The notes beneath the pieces were generated by a model that was not told the origin of the DNA, ran no database searches, and saw only the letters and a list, made by a program, of their open reading frames with translations. A stretch of DNA of 30,872 nucleotides, taken from the NCBI GenBank assembly GCA_033297205.1, contig MU859345.1, positions 1-30,872 of the forward strand, read 5' to 3'. A program made the position numbers and the translations under genes. Positions 1 through 8,985 of the stretch are shown here, in pieces. Within the stretch, counting starts at the first letter, position 1; each line of letters begins with the position of its first letter. Source of the stretch: Pseudoneurospora amorphoporcata (lineage: Eukaryota; Ascomycota; Sordariomycetes; Sordariales; Sordariaceae).

Positions 1-40
1 TTCCATAATGACTAATCAATCTAGAAGGAATGCTAGATAA

Positions 41-98
41 GTTAGCGAAGCCAAGAATATAGTGGCGAAGCCAAGAACGGTGGCGAGGCTGAGAACGC
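41..98. repeat. Short imperfect tandem motif (GCGAAGCCAAGAA-like, 3 copies)
   Basis: Three imperfect copies of a motif close to TGGCGAAGCCAAGAA lie side by side near the left edge; the third is changed to GGCGAGGCTGAGAA. The differences between copies are transitions. It is probably part of the degraded repeat that fills this region, and no coding role is visible. Confidence 0.5.
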
Positions 99-151
99 AA
101 TAGCCAAGCCCTGTTATTCTAACACATTCTGTAGAGACTAAGTTCCCCAGT

Positions 152-219
152 GACCAGCCTACTATACTACTGAGTAGTACAGAGCAGTTACAAGGCACAG
201 TACTAGCCACACGTTAACA
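152..219. repeat. Left arm of 68-bp inverted repeat (partner 1042-1109)
   Basis: These 68 bases match the reverse complement of 1042-1109 without gaps at 59 of 68 positions. Seven of the nine mismatches are transitions and two are transversions, a bias consistent with RIP. Both arms include the shared core CAAGGCACAGTACTAG. The arms enclose about 820 bp of very AT-rich sequence. They could be terminal inverted repeats of a short non-autonomous DNA element, or two inverted fragments of one LTR. I saw no clear target-site duplication. Confidence 0.75.
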
Positions 220-380
220 CCCCTACGTTCGTGTTGCCCTGTGATACTACCGTGAACACCTAGTAGGCCCATGGCAGTAGGTATTAGAGTTGTTAGGATA
301 ACTGCTTTTAGAAAGTTTGTCCTTAGTAGAACGCTTTTATTGTTTATTACTGTTATTATAACGACGGCGAGGATGAAGGT

Positions 381-452
381 AATAATATTAAAGATAGTAA
401 GAGCAATAATATTAAAAATAGCGAGGGTAATAATATTAATAATAGCGATAGT
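381..452 (+). repeat. 24-bp tandem repeat, three units, in an Asn/Ser-rich open frame
   Basis: Three adjacent 24-bp units start at 381, 405 and 429, each beginning AATAATATTAA. In one frame they read as octapeptides NNIKDSKS, NNIKNSEG and NNINNSDS. That frame stays open from about 328 to a TAA near 570, with further Asn/Ser/Gly codons after the units. The unit length is a multiple of three and the Asn-Asn-Ile start is kept, so this may be a relic of a repetitive coding region made more AT-rich by mutation. It is too short and too skewed in composition to call as a gene. Confidence 0.6.
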
Positions 453-1041
453 AATAGTACTAACGATGGAAAATTTATTAATAATAGTAATAATGGTAAT
501 AATGGCAATAAAGTTTGGTTACTATTATTTAAATTGTTAATTATTAAAATTGTTAATTTATTTCCCTTTTAACCTATTTCTATTATGATAATTTGTATGC
601 TTTTAATTTTATATATAAATCCTCCTTATTACTAAATTGTAATTAGCCTCTCTCGTATAATCTTGCCTTTAAATTTTTTATAATATAGTAGCTATTGTCA
701 CGTACGTAGATCTCGAAGGGTGAGATACGAATAATCTAACGTTATCGATAAATAACTAAAGATGAGAAAAAAGAAGAAAGAGGAAGAAGTGCAACCTCGA
801 AGAGTGGGCACGTATATACAAAGATGTAACCAATCAGAGGGCATAGATTAGGTATATCAATGAGCATGCAGCTGAGCCATGACAGCTATATTTAGTTAGA
901 GCTACCTACTTTATTTTCTCTTTCTTCTCTATTACTTCTTTATCGTCGAAATCGTAATATAAACCCTTATTATTTTTATTTTTAGAGATAGTTTCCAATT
1001 CGCCTATTTCGTTGTCGATTATATTAATTGTACTTTACTAA

Positions 1042-1109
1042 TGTTAACGTGTGACTAGTACTGTGCCTTGTAACTGCCTTGTACTACCTTGTAGTATAGA
1101 AGGCTGATT
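1042..1109. repeat. Right arm of 68-bp inverted repeat (partner 152-219)
   Basis: This is the reverse-complement partner of 152-219, 59 of 68 bases identical in an ungapped alignment. The sequence outside the arms is only weakly similar on the two sides (a GTAGA block about 15-25 bases further out), so the arm boundary is fuzzy. Confidence 0.75.
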
Positions 1110-1424
1110 GCTAAGGACACTATTCCTTCTACGTTACGAAATCAGTCAACTCAGCCTCCACAGAATCTACTAGAACATAGAGATTTCACCACTGCATTCT
1201 GGATTCTTGAACCTGTTTAGCATTCTCCCTAGATTGATTTGTCATTATGGAATGCAACAGAAGCTCATAGATCCAACTCTTTCCTTTCATAGTATAGTAC
1301 TCTTACAAGCACTTCTACTAACTTACAGGAAGCTTCTACACTCTGGAAGCTTCCAGACACTCAGCATTTATGTATATAAAGACTTCTCCTCTCCGTTAGT
1401 TAGTCACTCCTTAAGCAAGCAAGC

Positions 1425-1926
1425 TGTGACGAACTTAAGCGAGTGGCACGGGCCAACCAAGCTACCAGGACATGGTAGCTACGTAGAGGCGAGGCCATGT
1501 AACTATAGAGGCCAGCAAGACAGAAGACTGGAGGGCTCACAAGCTAAGAGGGCTCACGTCGTGAGCCAGGGTGTGACGAACGGCAGTCTGATCTGCCTAA
1601 GTGGGATAGCTGAAGGTAAAGACTATTAGTGCTGTTCGGTGAAGCCAAAAGGTTCACAACAAGTAGGGTAGCGTCATACGTGTCTCGGTGATAAAGATCA
1701 ATTGACTACTGTCGAACTATCTAACAATCTGAGTTCTTCAGTCGTCCCTTTATACTTCTGACACCTTGTCTCCCATTTGCCTGGTTGGTGTCTGCTCACT
1801 GTGAGCACCCTTCGGGCGTTCCCCTGTCCCTGTTCCTGGTCCTACGTCACACTATCTTATTGTAAGCGGGGCTGTCACAACCCAACAACCTGGTTGGTCC
1901 GCGTTATTACTTAAGTTCGTAACACA
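1425..1926. repeat. Inverted related ends, TGTGACGAACTTAAG type (1425-1462 and 1885-1926)
   Basis: The sequence at 1425-1462 starts TGTGACGAACTTAAG and continues to GGCCAACCAA. The reverse complement of 1885-1926 starts TGTGTTACGAACTTAAG and continues to GGACCAACCAGG. The two can be aligned over about 37 bases with one 2-nt indel and mostly transitional changes. A start with TGT is usual for LTRs, so these may be two LTR starts in opposite orientation, nested with the foldback at 1572-2192. Confidence 0.5.
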
Positions 1927-2192
1927 GGGCCACACGGTGAGCCAGCTCACAAAGTGAGCCAGGACAACATCAAGAGTCTAAGGACACTCGGGTCCCAGTC
2001 AATGGCAGAGATATAAGAAGGCACCTAGAGAACCAGCTAGCAAGATAGTTCGACAGTAGTCAATAGATCCTCATCACTGAGACCAGTATCACGATCATAC
2101 TTGTTGTGAACCTCTTGGCTTCACCGAACAGCACTGATAGTTTCTACCTTCAGCTATCCCACTTAGGTAGATCAGACTGCCGTTCGTCACAC
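1572..2192. repeat. Large foldback: about 150-bp inverted arms around a 316-bp spacer
   Basis: The left arm 1572-1722 starts TGTGACGAACGGCAGTCTGA and the right arm is 2039-2192. Reverse-complementing the right arm reproduces the left arm over its whole length, with a perfect run GTGCTGTTCGGTGAAGCC and another near the centre, ATTGACTACTGTCGAACTAT. Differences are a few transitions plus small indels in the middle third. Both outer ends read TGTGACGAAC going inwards. The spacer (1723-2038) encodes nothing recognisable and has its own small palindromes, for example GCTCACTGTGAGC. This is either a foldback or MITE-like element or two head-to-head LTR copies. Confidence 0.8.
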
Positions 2193-2229
2193 AAGCAAGC
2201 ACACTCAAGCAATATAATACGGTCTTTTC

Positions 2230-2440
2230 TTATAGTGCAGAGTTCACTATAATAGTTGTTTCTCACAGTGTAGAGTCCACTGTAATCTTCTGTCTTGAGA
2301 GCAGAGTCCTCTCTAAGACCTCTTTTACAACATCCTTCTATTGTATCTACAACTACGCTGCAACTACGCTACTTCCTTCAGCACTGCTGTCGTACCACCG
2401 CTTCCGCTCCGCTCAGCTACAAGTGCATAGTTCACTGTAG
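2230..2440. other. Four hairpins with different stems and a shared 7-nt loop
   Basis: Four stem-loops have the same loop pattern (C/T)A(G/T)AGT(T/C) but different stems. Hairpin 1 (2230-2252) pairs TTATAGTG with CACTATAA around CAGAGTT. Hairpin 2 (2265-2283) pairs ACAGTG with CACTGT around TAGAGTC. Hairpin 3 (2292-2319) pairs GTCTTGAGAG with CTCTC(T)AAGAC around CAGAGTC, with one bulged T. Hairpin 4 (2417-2440) pairs CTACAAGTG with CACTGTAG around CATAGTT, with one bulged A. Pairing survives although the stem sequence changes, which suggests that the folded form mattered. The first three are spaced about 30 bp apart. The role is unknown; a structured leader of a retroelement is one possibility. 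Confidence 0.55.
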
Positions 2441-2732
2441 CATCCCTATACTAGTACTATCATTATAGGCTAGTTAGGGCATTGCAGCAAACAAATACGT
2501 TCGTATAAATGGAAGTAACAAAGCTAATATTTAATATATAGGTTAGCATCTGGACTAGGGCGAATTTTAGTGAGTTTTTAATTAGAGAGTAGCGATAGGA
2601 GCCTATTGCTATTAGGCCATAGTTGCCGCTATCGACGATTAATTAGTGGTATTTCGTAATAGTAATAGTATAACGACGACGATAACGACGATTAGATTTC
2701 GAATTACTGGTAAAACGAATAAAGGAGGAGAA

Positions 2733-2790
2733 TGTTAGGACTAAGGTACGTTGGGCTGCCGAGATTTTACACTGTGTTGTACTCCTAACA
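2733..2790. repeat. 58-bp fragment bounded by TGTTAGGA...TCCTAACA
   Basis: The segment begins TGTTAGGACT and ends ACTCCTAACA, so its ends are inverted copies of each other over 8 bases and have the TG...CA form of LTR termini. At 58 bp it is far too short for a complete LTR, so it would be an internally deleted solo LTR. Flanking bases show no target-site duplication that I can see. It sits at the border between the AT-rich repeat block and normal sequence. Confidence 0.4.
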
Positions 2791-2814
2791 TGCCGGTGGT
2801 ACAGGGTTACATAC

Positions 2815-3345
2815 GCTTGTGCTTTCTACCTTACATCTGCTAGAAAAACAAGGAAACCTCTGGGCCAGTTTCGCGAGTTATTACGGTACTCGCCCTCTTC
2901 ACATTTCCCGGCCTTTCCCCATCACGTGTACTAACCTCCTGCCAGGTACATGTAACCTCCTGTCCAGCCCAAACCCTATCCTGCCTCTGCCCTTGCCCCT
3001 GCGCCAGCCCACCTCCACCTCCAGGTCTAGCACCCATACCACCACCACCACCCATAGTCTCTGAGAGACCTCTCCCCCTGGGTCTATACAAAGGCGTGAT
3101 CCTCACCTCACCATCACCCTGGGTAGGTATATACAGTCCTCGTGTCGGCAGTTTCTACTTCTACCCACTTACCATGTCCATTCCCGTGACCGTTATTCCC
3201 CCCTTCATAACCATATTGCTGCTGCCGTCCAGACAGACCTCCTGGTCCCCGATATCCCATGTGCCGGGCCATATGGCTCGGCGACAGCGGCGGTGGTGGT
3301 GAAAGGGGACGGGTTTGGTTCATTGCCACGGCGATATCAATGGCT
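2815..3345 (-). other. GC-rich coding-like fragment of unknown status
   Basis: On the minus strand several open stretches overlap here. One (3329-3114) is Pro-rich then Gln/Gly-rich. Another (about 3153-2840) carries a Gly-rich stretch around SETMGGGGGMGARPGGGGG. A good donor (GTAAGT, first base 3172) and acceptor (CCCAG, last base 3119) would define a 54-bp intron. It joins two open frames in phase 0: one ending MVMKGGITVTGMDM and one starting GDGEVRITPLYRP. The fragment could be extra 3' exons of the SAT4-type gene upstream on this strand, a small separate gene, or a truncated gene cut by the repeat block. I could not find a consistent splice linking it to the SAT4 frame, so I do not call a CDS. 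Confidence 0.3.
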
Positions 3346-3513
3346 GCTAGTTCGGGTTTTTAGATGGGGAGAGAGATAGAGGAGGGGCTGTCGCCGTCGG
3401 GGGTGGTCACGTTCTGGGCGTTGGTGTTGGCGTTGAGGGAGGAGAAAGCGGTAGGTTGTTGTCGGGAGTGTTGTCGCGTATGTCGTGCTTGTTGGCGGGG
3501 ATGTGCAGTGCTG

Positions 3514-5003
3514 TCACGGCTTCCTTGGTAGTCGGGAGTGGGAGGAGTGTACCCATTTTCGGTACTCCTTGTGCGCCTCCGTGAACTCTTTCTCCCTTTC
3601 TGCCTGGCCATCGGGATGGCTAGAGTCGGCGTGTGACACCCCCAACTTCTGAGGCTCCGCCTCCTCTTCACCATGCAATCCGTCCTCACTCGACTGCGTA
3701 TTCAATCCATTTCCACTGCCCTTCCTCTTCTTCGTAAACCACGTTCTGGTACTCCTACTCCCTCCTGAACCAGTCACATTCCCCTTGCCCGTATTATCCG
3801 CCCCCGGCCCCGTCCCTGTCCCTGTCCCATAACTTCCATATATATAACCACCTCTCTCACCCCTCGCCCCCCTCGCAAGTTTCCTCTGCCGTCCACTAAA
3901 GATGGGTTTCAGCGCTGACACCGAAGCGCACGAAATGGCAATGGTCACCTCGATCACGGACCAGAGATTGACTTTGATCCCTTCGTGGAACGGGTCCTCG
4001 GCGAGGGTGTAGGTGTAGATGGTGTGCAAGCGGACGATGGAGGCGACGGCGGCGAAGGTGCCGACGCCGAAGATGAGGAAAAGTGCAATCTTTTCGCGCG
4101 TCGGGCGGTTGATTTCGCGGAGGGTGGAGATGGGAAGCAACAAGATCCAGAGGTCCGTGAGGATGTTGAAGCCGGACGTGACTGTGGTGGTTGTTAATAG
4201 GGAGCTGGTTGTTGGTGTTAGGAGGAAAGGGGACTGCAGTGGGACCGTAGGAAAGGGGGTAAGGGAACTGAGTATGAAATTGGCTAAGGGCAGAAGCAGG
4301 TGGAATACTCACAGTAGAAGAAGGCGGTTGTATTGATGCAAGTGCCTCCGACAGCACCGGTAAAATCCCACATCTTGTGAAGAGGTTGGCATTGTGCTAG
4401 AGTGATGATAACGCAAATAAGAAGAGAAACGACGTGTAAAATGATTGTTCCTATACAAAGGTAACGAAAAGTGCGTGTCACGGCTGGAAGAGTTAGTCAA
4501 CACCAGAATAATGGATGGTATGGCTTGCTGTGGCCTGACTTACCAAACCGTACGTAGGTAAAGAGAATGGACACCTTGATGCAAAATATGTTGGCATAAT
4601 ACATGACTTGGATAGCGAGAGTGACCTTGAGGAAGTTGACCATGTTATCTAGAGTGAGCGTCGACATTGGCATTCCGATGCCATTGTGGGTGAGGATGAC
4701 GAGGTTGATGAGATAGCCGAGAGTGAGGGCCTGTTACGATCAGCAATGGGTTCATGGAGCGTACAGAGCATGAGACTCACCATAGCAGCAATGATGAAGT
4801 AGTCATCGGGACCGGGATTTCGGATAAGGATGAACCTGCTGACGCATCGGAGAATGACGAACAGCACTGAAACCCGTCAGGACCACTGAACCAAGTAGTA
4901 GACAAAGACGAAATGGTCACTAACTGGCCATGGCCATCATGATAGCAGAGGTGATGATGAGGCCATTTTGTCGTCGTACGTCCTCCATGTATGGTTGATC
5001 CAT
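3514..5003 (-). CDS. SAT4/rhodopsin-domain integral membrane protein, five exons, 396 aa
   Basis: Exons on the minus strand are 5003-4925, 4866-4781, 4730-4544, 4483-4313 and 4181-3514. All splice sites are GT...AG (GTTAGT, GTGAGT, GTAAGT and GTGAGT donors) and the reading frame holds through all four joins. The product has seven hydrophobic segments and the conserved pattern of the fungal SAT4/rhodopsin-domain family (Pfam family name from memory). Landmarks are NPGPDDYFII after helix 1, HNGIGMP in the second loop, an IKVSILFTYVR helix, FNILTDLWILLLPI, and the last helix NLWSVIEVTIAISCASVSA. A Gly/Ser-rich, charged tail of about 135 residues follows. The family is widespread in Pezizomycotina; some members are CFEM-linked G-protein-coupled-receptor-like proteins, but this one has no CFEM domain. 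Its ligand is unknown. The start at 5003 is the first in-frame ATG before helix 1. The position of the C-terminus is less certain because of the coding-like fragment further downstream. Confidence 0.85.
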
Positions 5004-6771
5004 AATTCTTGAAGTTGTTGTATTATCCCAAAGGAGCGGAATCACGAAGCCGGACCCTGCGGAGGTCTGCTTTGTGGGGAGAGGCGAGACGCAATGATCG
5101 TGAAAGGTTCTATCGATCTGATGGGTTTGGATCCAAGGGAATATCCAAGTTATACGAAAAGCTTAAATGAGAAACAAGTTCATAAGGCATGGCTGGTTGT
5201 CGTGTAGAATAAAATAAGGCCATGCGCACAGACATGCGGACCAAGTTCTAGCCTGCTTGGCCTATAAGCGAGCCCATTCACGGGGGCCGACATTTCATGA
5301 TGTCGGGTGGATTAGCTGAAGGGGAGACGAAGATGTGATTGTGGCCCTAAGCGATCGTTACTGGCACTAACGAGCAAAGGGTAAAGTCCCCTTCGTACAC
5401 CAGCCCCGTGTTCTCACATGTGGGAGGGAGACTAGGGTCGAAGCGAGGAAGAAGATGAGATGCAGCTGGAGGTTTGGGACTTCCCGCACTGGTACTCCAG
5501 ACGGGATGGGTGCCCAAACTGCCAACCGGGCAGCTGCTGGGTCCCGTATGTTGGCCGCGGAGGTGCAGAAGCTCAGCGTGCTCGGATGAAGTATCACTGG
5601 GAAAGGTAACCGAGTCTTGACAGATGTTGCCAAAGCCGGTGTTTACACCGTGGTGAGTGATTGGTGTTGTCCTGGTCTAAACTTGACTAGGGCCGGTGTG
5701 TCTTCTACTCGACGACTGAGAAGAACTGAGATGGTCTTCACAGAGAAACGGAGAATACTGCAATTCAAGACAGAGACAAAAGAAAGGAGGCTCCTCGAGA
5801 TGTGAGCATGCAAAGGCAGCACGCCATACCCTTGCTAGCGAGGATCCAAACCAAACCCTCGATAACACTGGTTCGGGCCGGGCGAGGCTTTTCCTCTCTG
5901 GTGATAGTGTTCAGCCGTCAACATGTCAGCTCGCTTGTGTTTAGTCAGAGATTGGAAGAAGCAAGCAGGCCGGATAATATGGGTTCTCAAACAGAATGAG
6001 AAGTGTGTTTGCGTAGATGTAACCAAGACAGTGGTGGGATGAAAAAAAGAGAATTTCAACTTGCAATAAGTGCAACGACGGGACGGCCGAGTTGGTGTTC
6101 AAGTTGAGAAATGTAGAGGGTAGACGGGAGTAAAGTCCCGGGTATATAAGAACTCGATCGCTTGCTGCAATTCGAAACATCCAACAACATGAAGACGGTC
6201 CGGCAAGAGACACGGGAGAGCAAAGACGGGAGAGTGACTTGTCTGCCGTTAGGTAATACTACTCGAGAACGGTCAACGATGTGATGACTGCTTATACACT
6301 CGCTTGAGAGTCACCGCCGACCTGATGATAATAAGACAAAGAATGATAACCGTGGTGTCAGTTAGATGAAGAAGGACGGGACTGCAAGAATGACACTGGA
6401 CTTAGGAAGTGTGCACAAATAAAGCCACTGAAGCTCACTGAAGTTCACTGAAGCTAGCTTTTACGTAAAGTCGGGATAGGATCCAGAGCAGTTTAACTGC
6501 CAAGACGATATAGTGGAGTTGTGACCCACACATCTGCCCAATGACAATGCCTTCTAGAACCTGACGAACACCGCACTCCGGGCACTGTTCACGCCGACAT
6601 TTGACAATCGATAGCAGAGAAAATTCTGCCACCATATTCCGCCTGAATTTTACCACCAACACCATTGATACTGCCATCTTATCGCATCCCCGCCATTCAA
6701 CCCGCCGAACAGCATCACCGATTCCAGACACCAGTCAACCCATTGTCGGCCACATTTGCAACATCGCTAAT
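5004..6771. other. Intergenic region between divergent SAT4-type gene and NOB1
   Basis: About 1.77 kb between two divergently transcribed genes. I see no coding frame with protein-like character and no RNA gene. It should hold both promoters. The only clear repeat is the short 10-bp triplicate at 6426-6455. Confidence 0.6.
6426..6455. repeat. Three tandem copies of CACTGAAGCT
   Basis: Three consecutive 10-bp units read CACTGAAGCT, CACTGAAGTT and CACTGAAGCT. They lie about 320 bp upstream of the NOB1 start codon. They may be a chance microsatellite or clustered binding sites; nothing in the sequence decides between these. Confidence 0.7.
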
Positions 6772-8231
6772 ATGGATACTCCCGTCGCCGAACCCACGGC
6801 GCAAAGCCCGAACCCCGCCCCCACCACCACAGCACCTGCGCCTGCGCCCGCTGCCGCTACATCGACGACCACCAAGCCCGTCCACTCCCTCGTCATCGAC
6901 GCCAACGTCATTATCAAGAACGACCCCAGCGTCTCGACCCTTATCGCTCAAGCCGAGGAACTCTACACCATTCCCTCGGTAGTATCAGAAAGTCCGTCCT
7001 TCCTCTATCCCAAACACAATGCGCCCGGACACATCCAGACTGACATCAGTATGCTTCGATAGTCCGCGATGAGGCCACCCGACTCCGATTCCAAACCACC
7101 CTCATGCCCTTCCTCAAGTTCCGCACCCCCCGCCCGCAGTCTATTAAGTTCGTCACCGATTTTGCGCGCCGCACCGGTGACCTCATGGTCCTTTCCAAGC
7201 CCGATATCCACCTGATCGCCTTGACGTATGATCTGGAGTGCGAGAGGAACGGTGGTGATTGGCGGTTGAGGAAGGAGCCTGGTCAGAAGTCGGTCAATGG
7301 TGCGCCGCCTGCTAAGGAGGAGGGGACCACAACTGAGACCACTGAGGCCATTCCCGTACAAGAGGAGAAGATCGAGGAGGTGAAGCAGGTGGAGGAACAG
7401 CTTGAGAAGTTGGATATTGGAAGCCAAGAGCAGGAGACGACACCTGCCCCCGAGGAGGAGGAGGAGGAGGAGGAGGAGGAGGAGGAAGAAGAAGAAGAAA
7501 ACGATGGCGAAGCCTCCGACGATGACGGCGAATGGATCAGTAAGCTACCTTCATCTACCCCAAGAAACCTATCAACAACTGCTAACAGGCTATGCCACGC
7601 CACAGCCCCCACCAACATCAAAAAGGTCCAAGCCCGTGAATCCACCCAAATCGCCCCCGAGCCCCTCCAGAAAACGCTCCAGGCCGCCCTCATCACCTCC
7701 GACATGGCCATGCGCAACGTCTCTCTGCGCATCAACCTGAACCTGCTCGACTCCTCCTTCGCGCGCATCACCGTTCTCAAGACCTGGGTGCTGCGCTGCC
7801 ACGGCTGCTGGAAAGTCTGCAAAGACACCACCAAGCAGTTCTGTCCTTCGTGCGGACAGCCCACCTTGACCCGGGTGTCCTGCACGACCGACGCGGCGGG
7901 CAACTTTACTCTGCACCTGAAGAAGAACTTTCAGTTTAACAACCGGGGCAACGTCTACAGCATCCCGAAACCGACGCATGGAACGGCCAGTGGGAAGAAC
8001 CAGAATGTGAAGGGCGGTGGAAAGGGTGGCTGGGGGAAGGAGTTGATCCTGGCGGAGGATCAGAAGGAGTATGTCAAACGGGCGGAGGAGGAGAAGAGGA
8101 CGAGGTATAGAGATTTGATGGACGATGATTACTTGCCGGGTATTTTGACGGGACATAGGCAGGGCGGGACGGGGAATAATAGAATTAAGGTGGGGGCGGG
8201 GAGGAATGTTAATGCTAAGAAGAGGAGGTGA
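6772..8231 (+). CDS. NOB1: NOB1, 20S pre-rRNA D-site endonuclease, three exons, 440 aa
   Basis: Exons are 6772-6991, 7063-7539 and 7606-8231. NOB1 is the PIN-domain nuclease that cuts 20S pre-rRNA at site D to form the 3' end of 18S rRNA in cytoplasmic pre-40S particles. The PIN domain covers about residues 38-135: VIDANVIIK with Asp43, VVSEIRDEATR with Glu73, TGD with Asp113 and SKPD with Asp121 are the likely metal ligands. A long acidic Glu spacer follows, then GEWITPTNIKK, and a zinc ribbon with Cys297, Cys300, Cys312 and Cys315 (CHGC and CPSC). The C-terminus is basic and glycine-rich. Length matches yeast Nob1. Intron 1 uses an unusual donor, GTCCGT, but only this join restores the conserved SEIRDEATR. 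Intron 2 is standard (GTAAGC...CCACAG, branch GCTAAC). The start is the ATG shortly before the PIN domain; the in-frame ATG at 6601 would add 57 residues that do not look conserved. Confidence 0.95.
7450..7500 (+). repeat. (GAG)n/(GAA)n trinucleotide tract within NOB1
   Basis: A run of GAG and then GAA codons encodes an uninterrupted poly-glutamate stretch in the spacer between the PIN domain and the zinc ribbon. Pure trinucleotide runs of this kind change length easily without breaking the frame, so the tract should vary between strains. The long serine run in the opposite strand is only its shadow. Confidence 0.9.
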
Positions 8232-8734
8232 GCTTGCAGCTGGCAGGCAGGCAGTCGGTTAGTCTAGTTAGCCGGTGTGCCTGGTTGATGGACGCTGGGG
8301 CGCATTTGAAAGAGAGCTGGGTTGAAGAGTAAAAACGGAAAGGGGAGGGTAAAAAGGGATCTTTTTTTTTTGTTTCTATTGGCAGTCATCGTCGATGGTC
8401 GTAATGGCGTTAGGTTTCACGAAAGATTTTGTTTATTCGATTTTTTTTTTCGGTTCTGTCTAGAGGAACCGTTTCTGAATATGACTTTCGTCCTGCCATG
8501 GTGGTGAGTGATTAGTACAGCGCGGACAACAATGTGATTCAACCGACATCTCTTTGCGACTGTCTGTGCCTGTGAAGAACCCCGTTGCCTGCCTGCCTGT
8601 GCCCATCCATGTCCGACACGAATGATGACACTGACTGACTGACTGCCGCTAGAGATTGTAATACATGCAGCAGCCAGCCCTTTTGTTTCCGGATCTCACT
8701 CATCTCCACGTGAACGGGGCTCTCGGCAACATGA

Positions 8735-8985
8735 GCCTGAACTTGTAGCATCTGGACTAGACTAGAACTTGGATTAGAAACTTAACTTGAACAGAAACCT
8801 GGACTAGATAGAATATTGACTGGAACCCAAATTCGAACTGAACTTGGACGAGAACCTCAACCTGTCTGTACCTAAACCTTCTAGATCAGAAAATCTAGAC
8901 CAGCACCTAAACTTGGACTAGAACCAGGACTAGACCATAAACCTAAACTTGGACTGAACCTCGACTAGAGCTAGACTGGACATGG
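8735..8985. repeat. Degenerate minisatellite, consensus near AACTTGGACTAGAAC
   Basis: Over about 250 bp a motif close to AACTTGGACTAGAAC returns again and again with changes, for example ACTAGAACTTGGATTAGAA, AACTTGAACAGAAACCTGG, AACTTGGACGAGAACC and AAACTTGGACTAGAACC. Spacing is roughly 12-20 bp and irregular. CTAG occurs many times. It is a degenerate tandem repeat with no open reading frame and lies about 500 bp downstream of the NOB1 stop codon. Confidence 0.7.

Larger units (their letters stand above)
1..2800. mobile_element. AT-rich repeat block with degraded transposon/LTR fragments
   Basis: This block is visibly richer in A and T than the rest of the window, and no frame encodes a recognisable transposase, reverse transcriptase, integrase or other protein. 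It contains several inverted repeats, a 24-bp tandem repeat, a run of hairpins, and short pieces beginning TGT and ending ACA like LTR termini; these are listed separately. Repeat copies differ mainly by C/T and G/A changes, as expected for RIP-mutated repeats in filamentous ascomycetes. Composition changes sharply at about 2.8 kb, where ordinary GC-rich sequence begins. The most likely reading is a nest of old, inactivated transposon fragments. No element can be named from the sequence alone, and its left edge lies outside the window. Confidence 0.75.

Noticed and set aside
271..540. 89-codon open frame, Ile/Val-rich
   Set aside because: It is a frame-shifted reading of the AT-rich 24-bp repeat; the hydrophobic composition comes from ATA/ATT-rich DNA, and no motif is present.
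6601..6771. 57-residue N-terminal extension of NOB1 from an upstream in-frame ATG
   Set aside because: The extension has no family similarity that I can see, and the ATG at 6772 gives a protein of normal NOB1 length.
7283..7903. 206-codon minus-strand frame with a long serine run
   Set aside because: Antisense shadow of NOB1; the serine run is the complement of the GAG/GAA tract.
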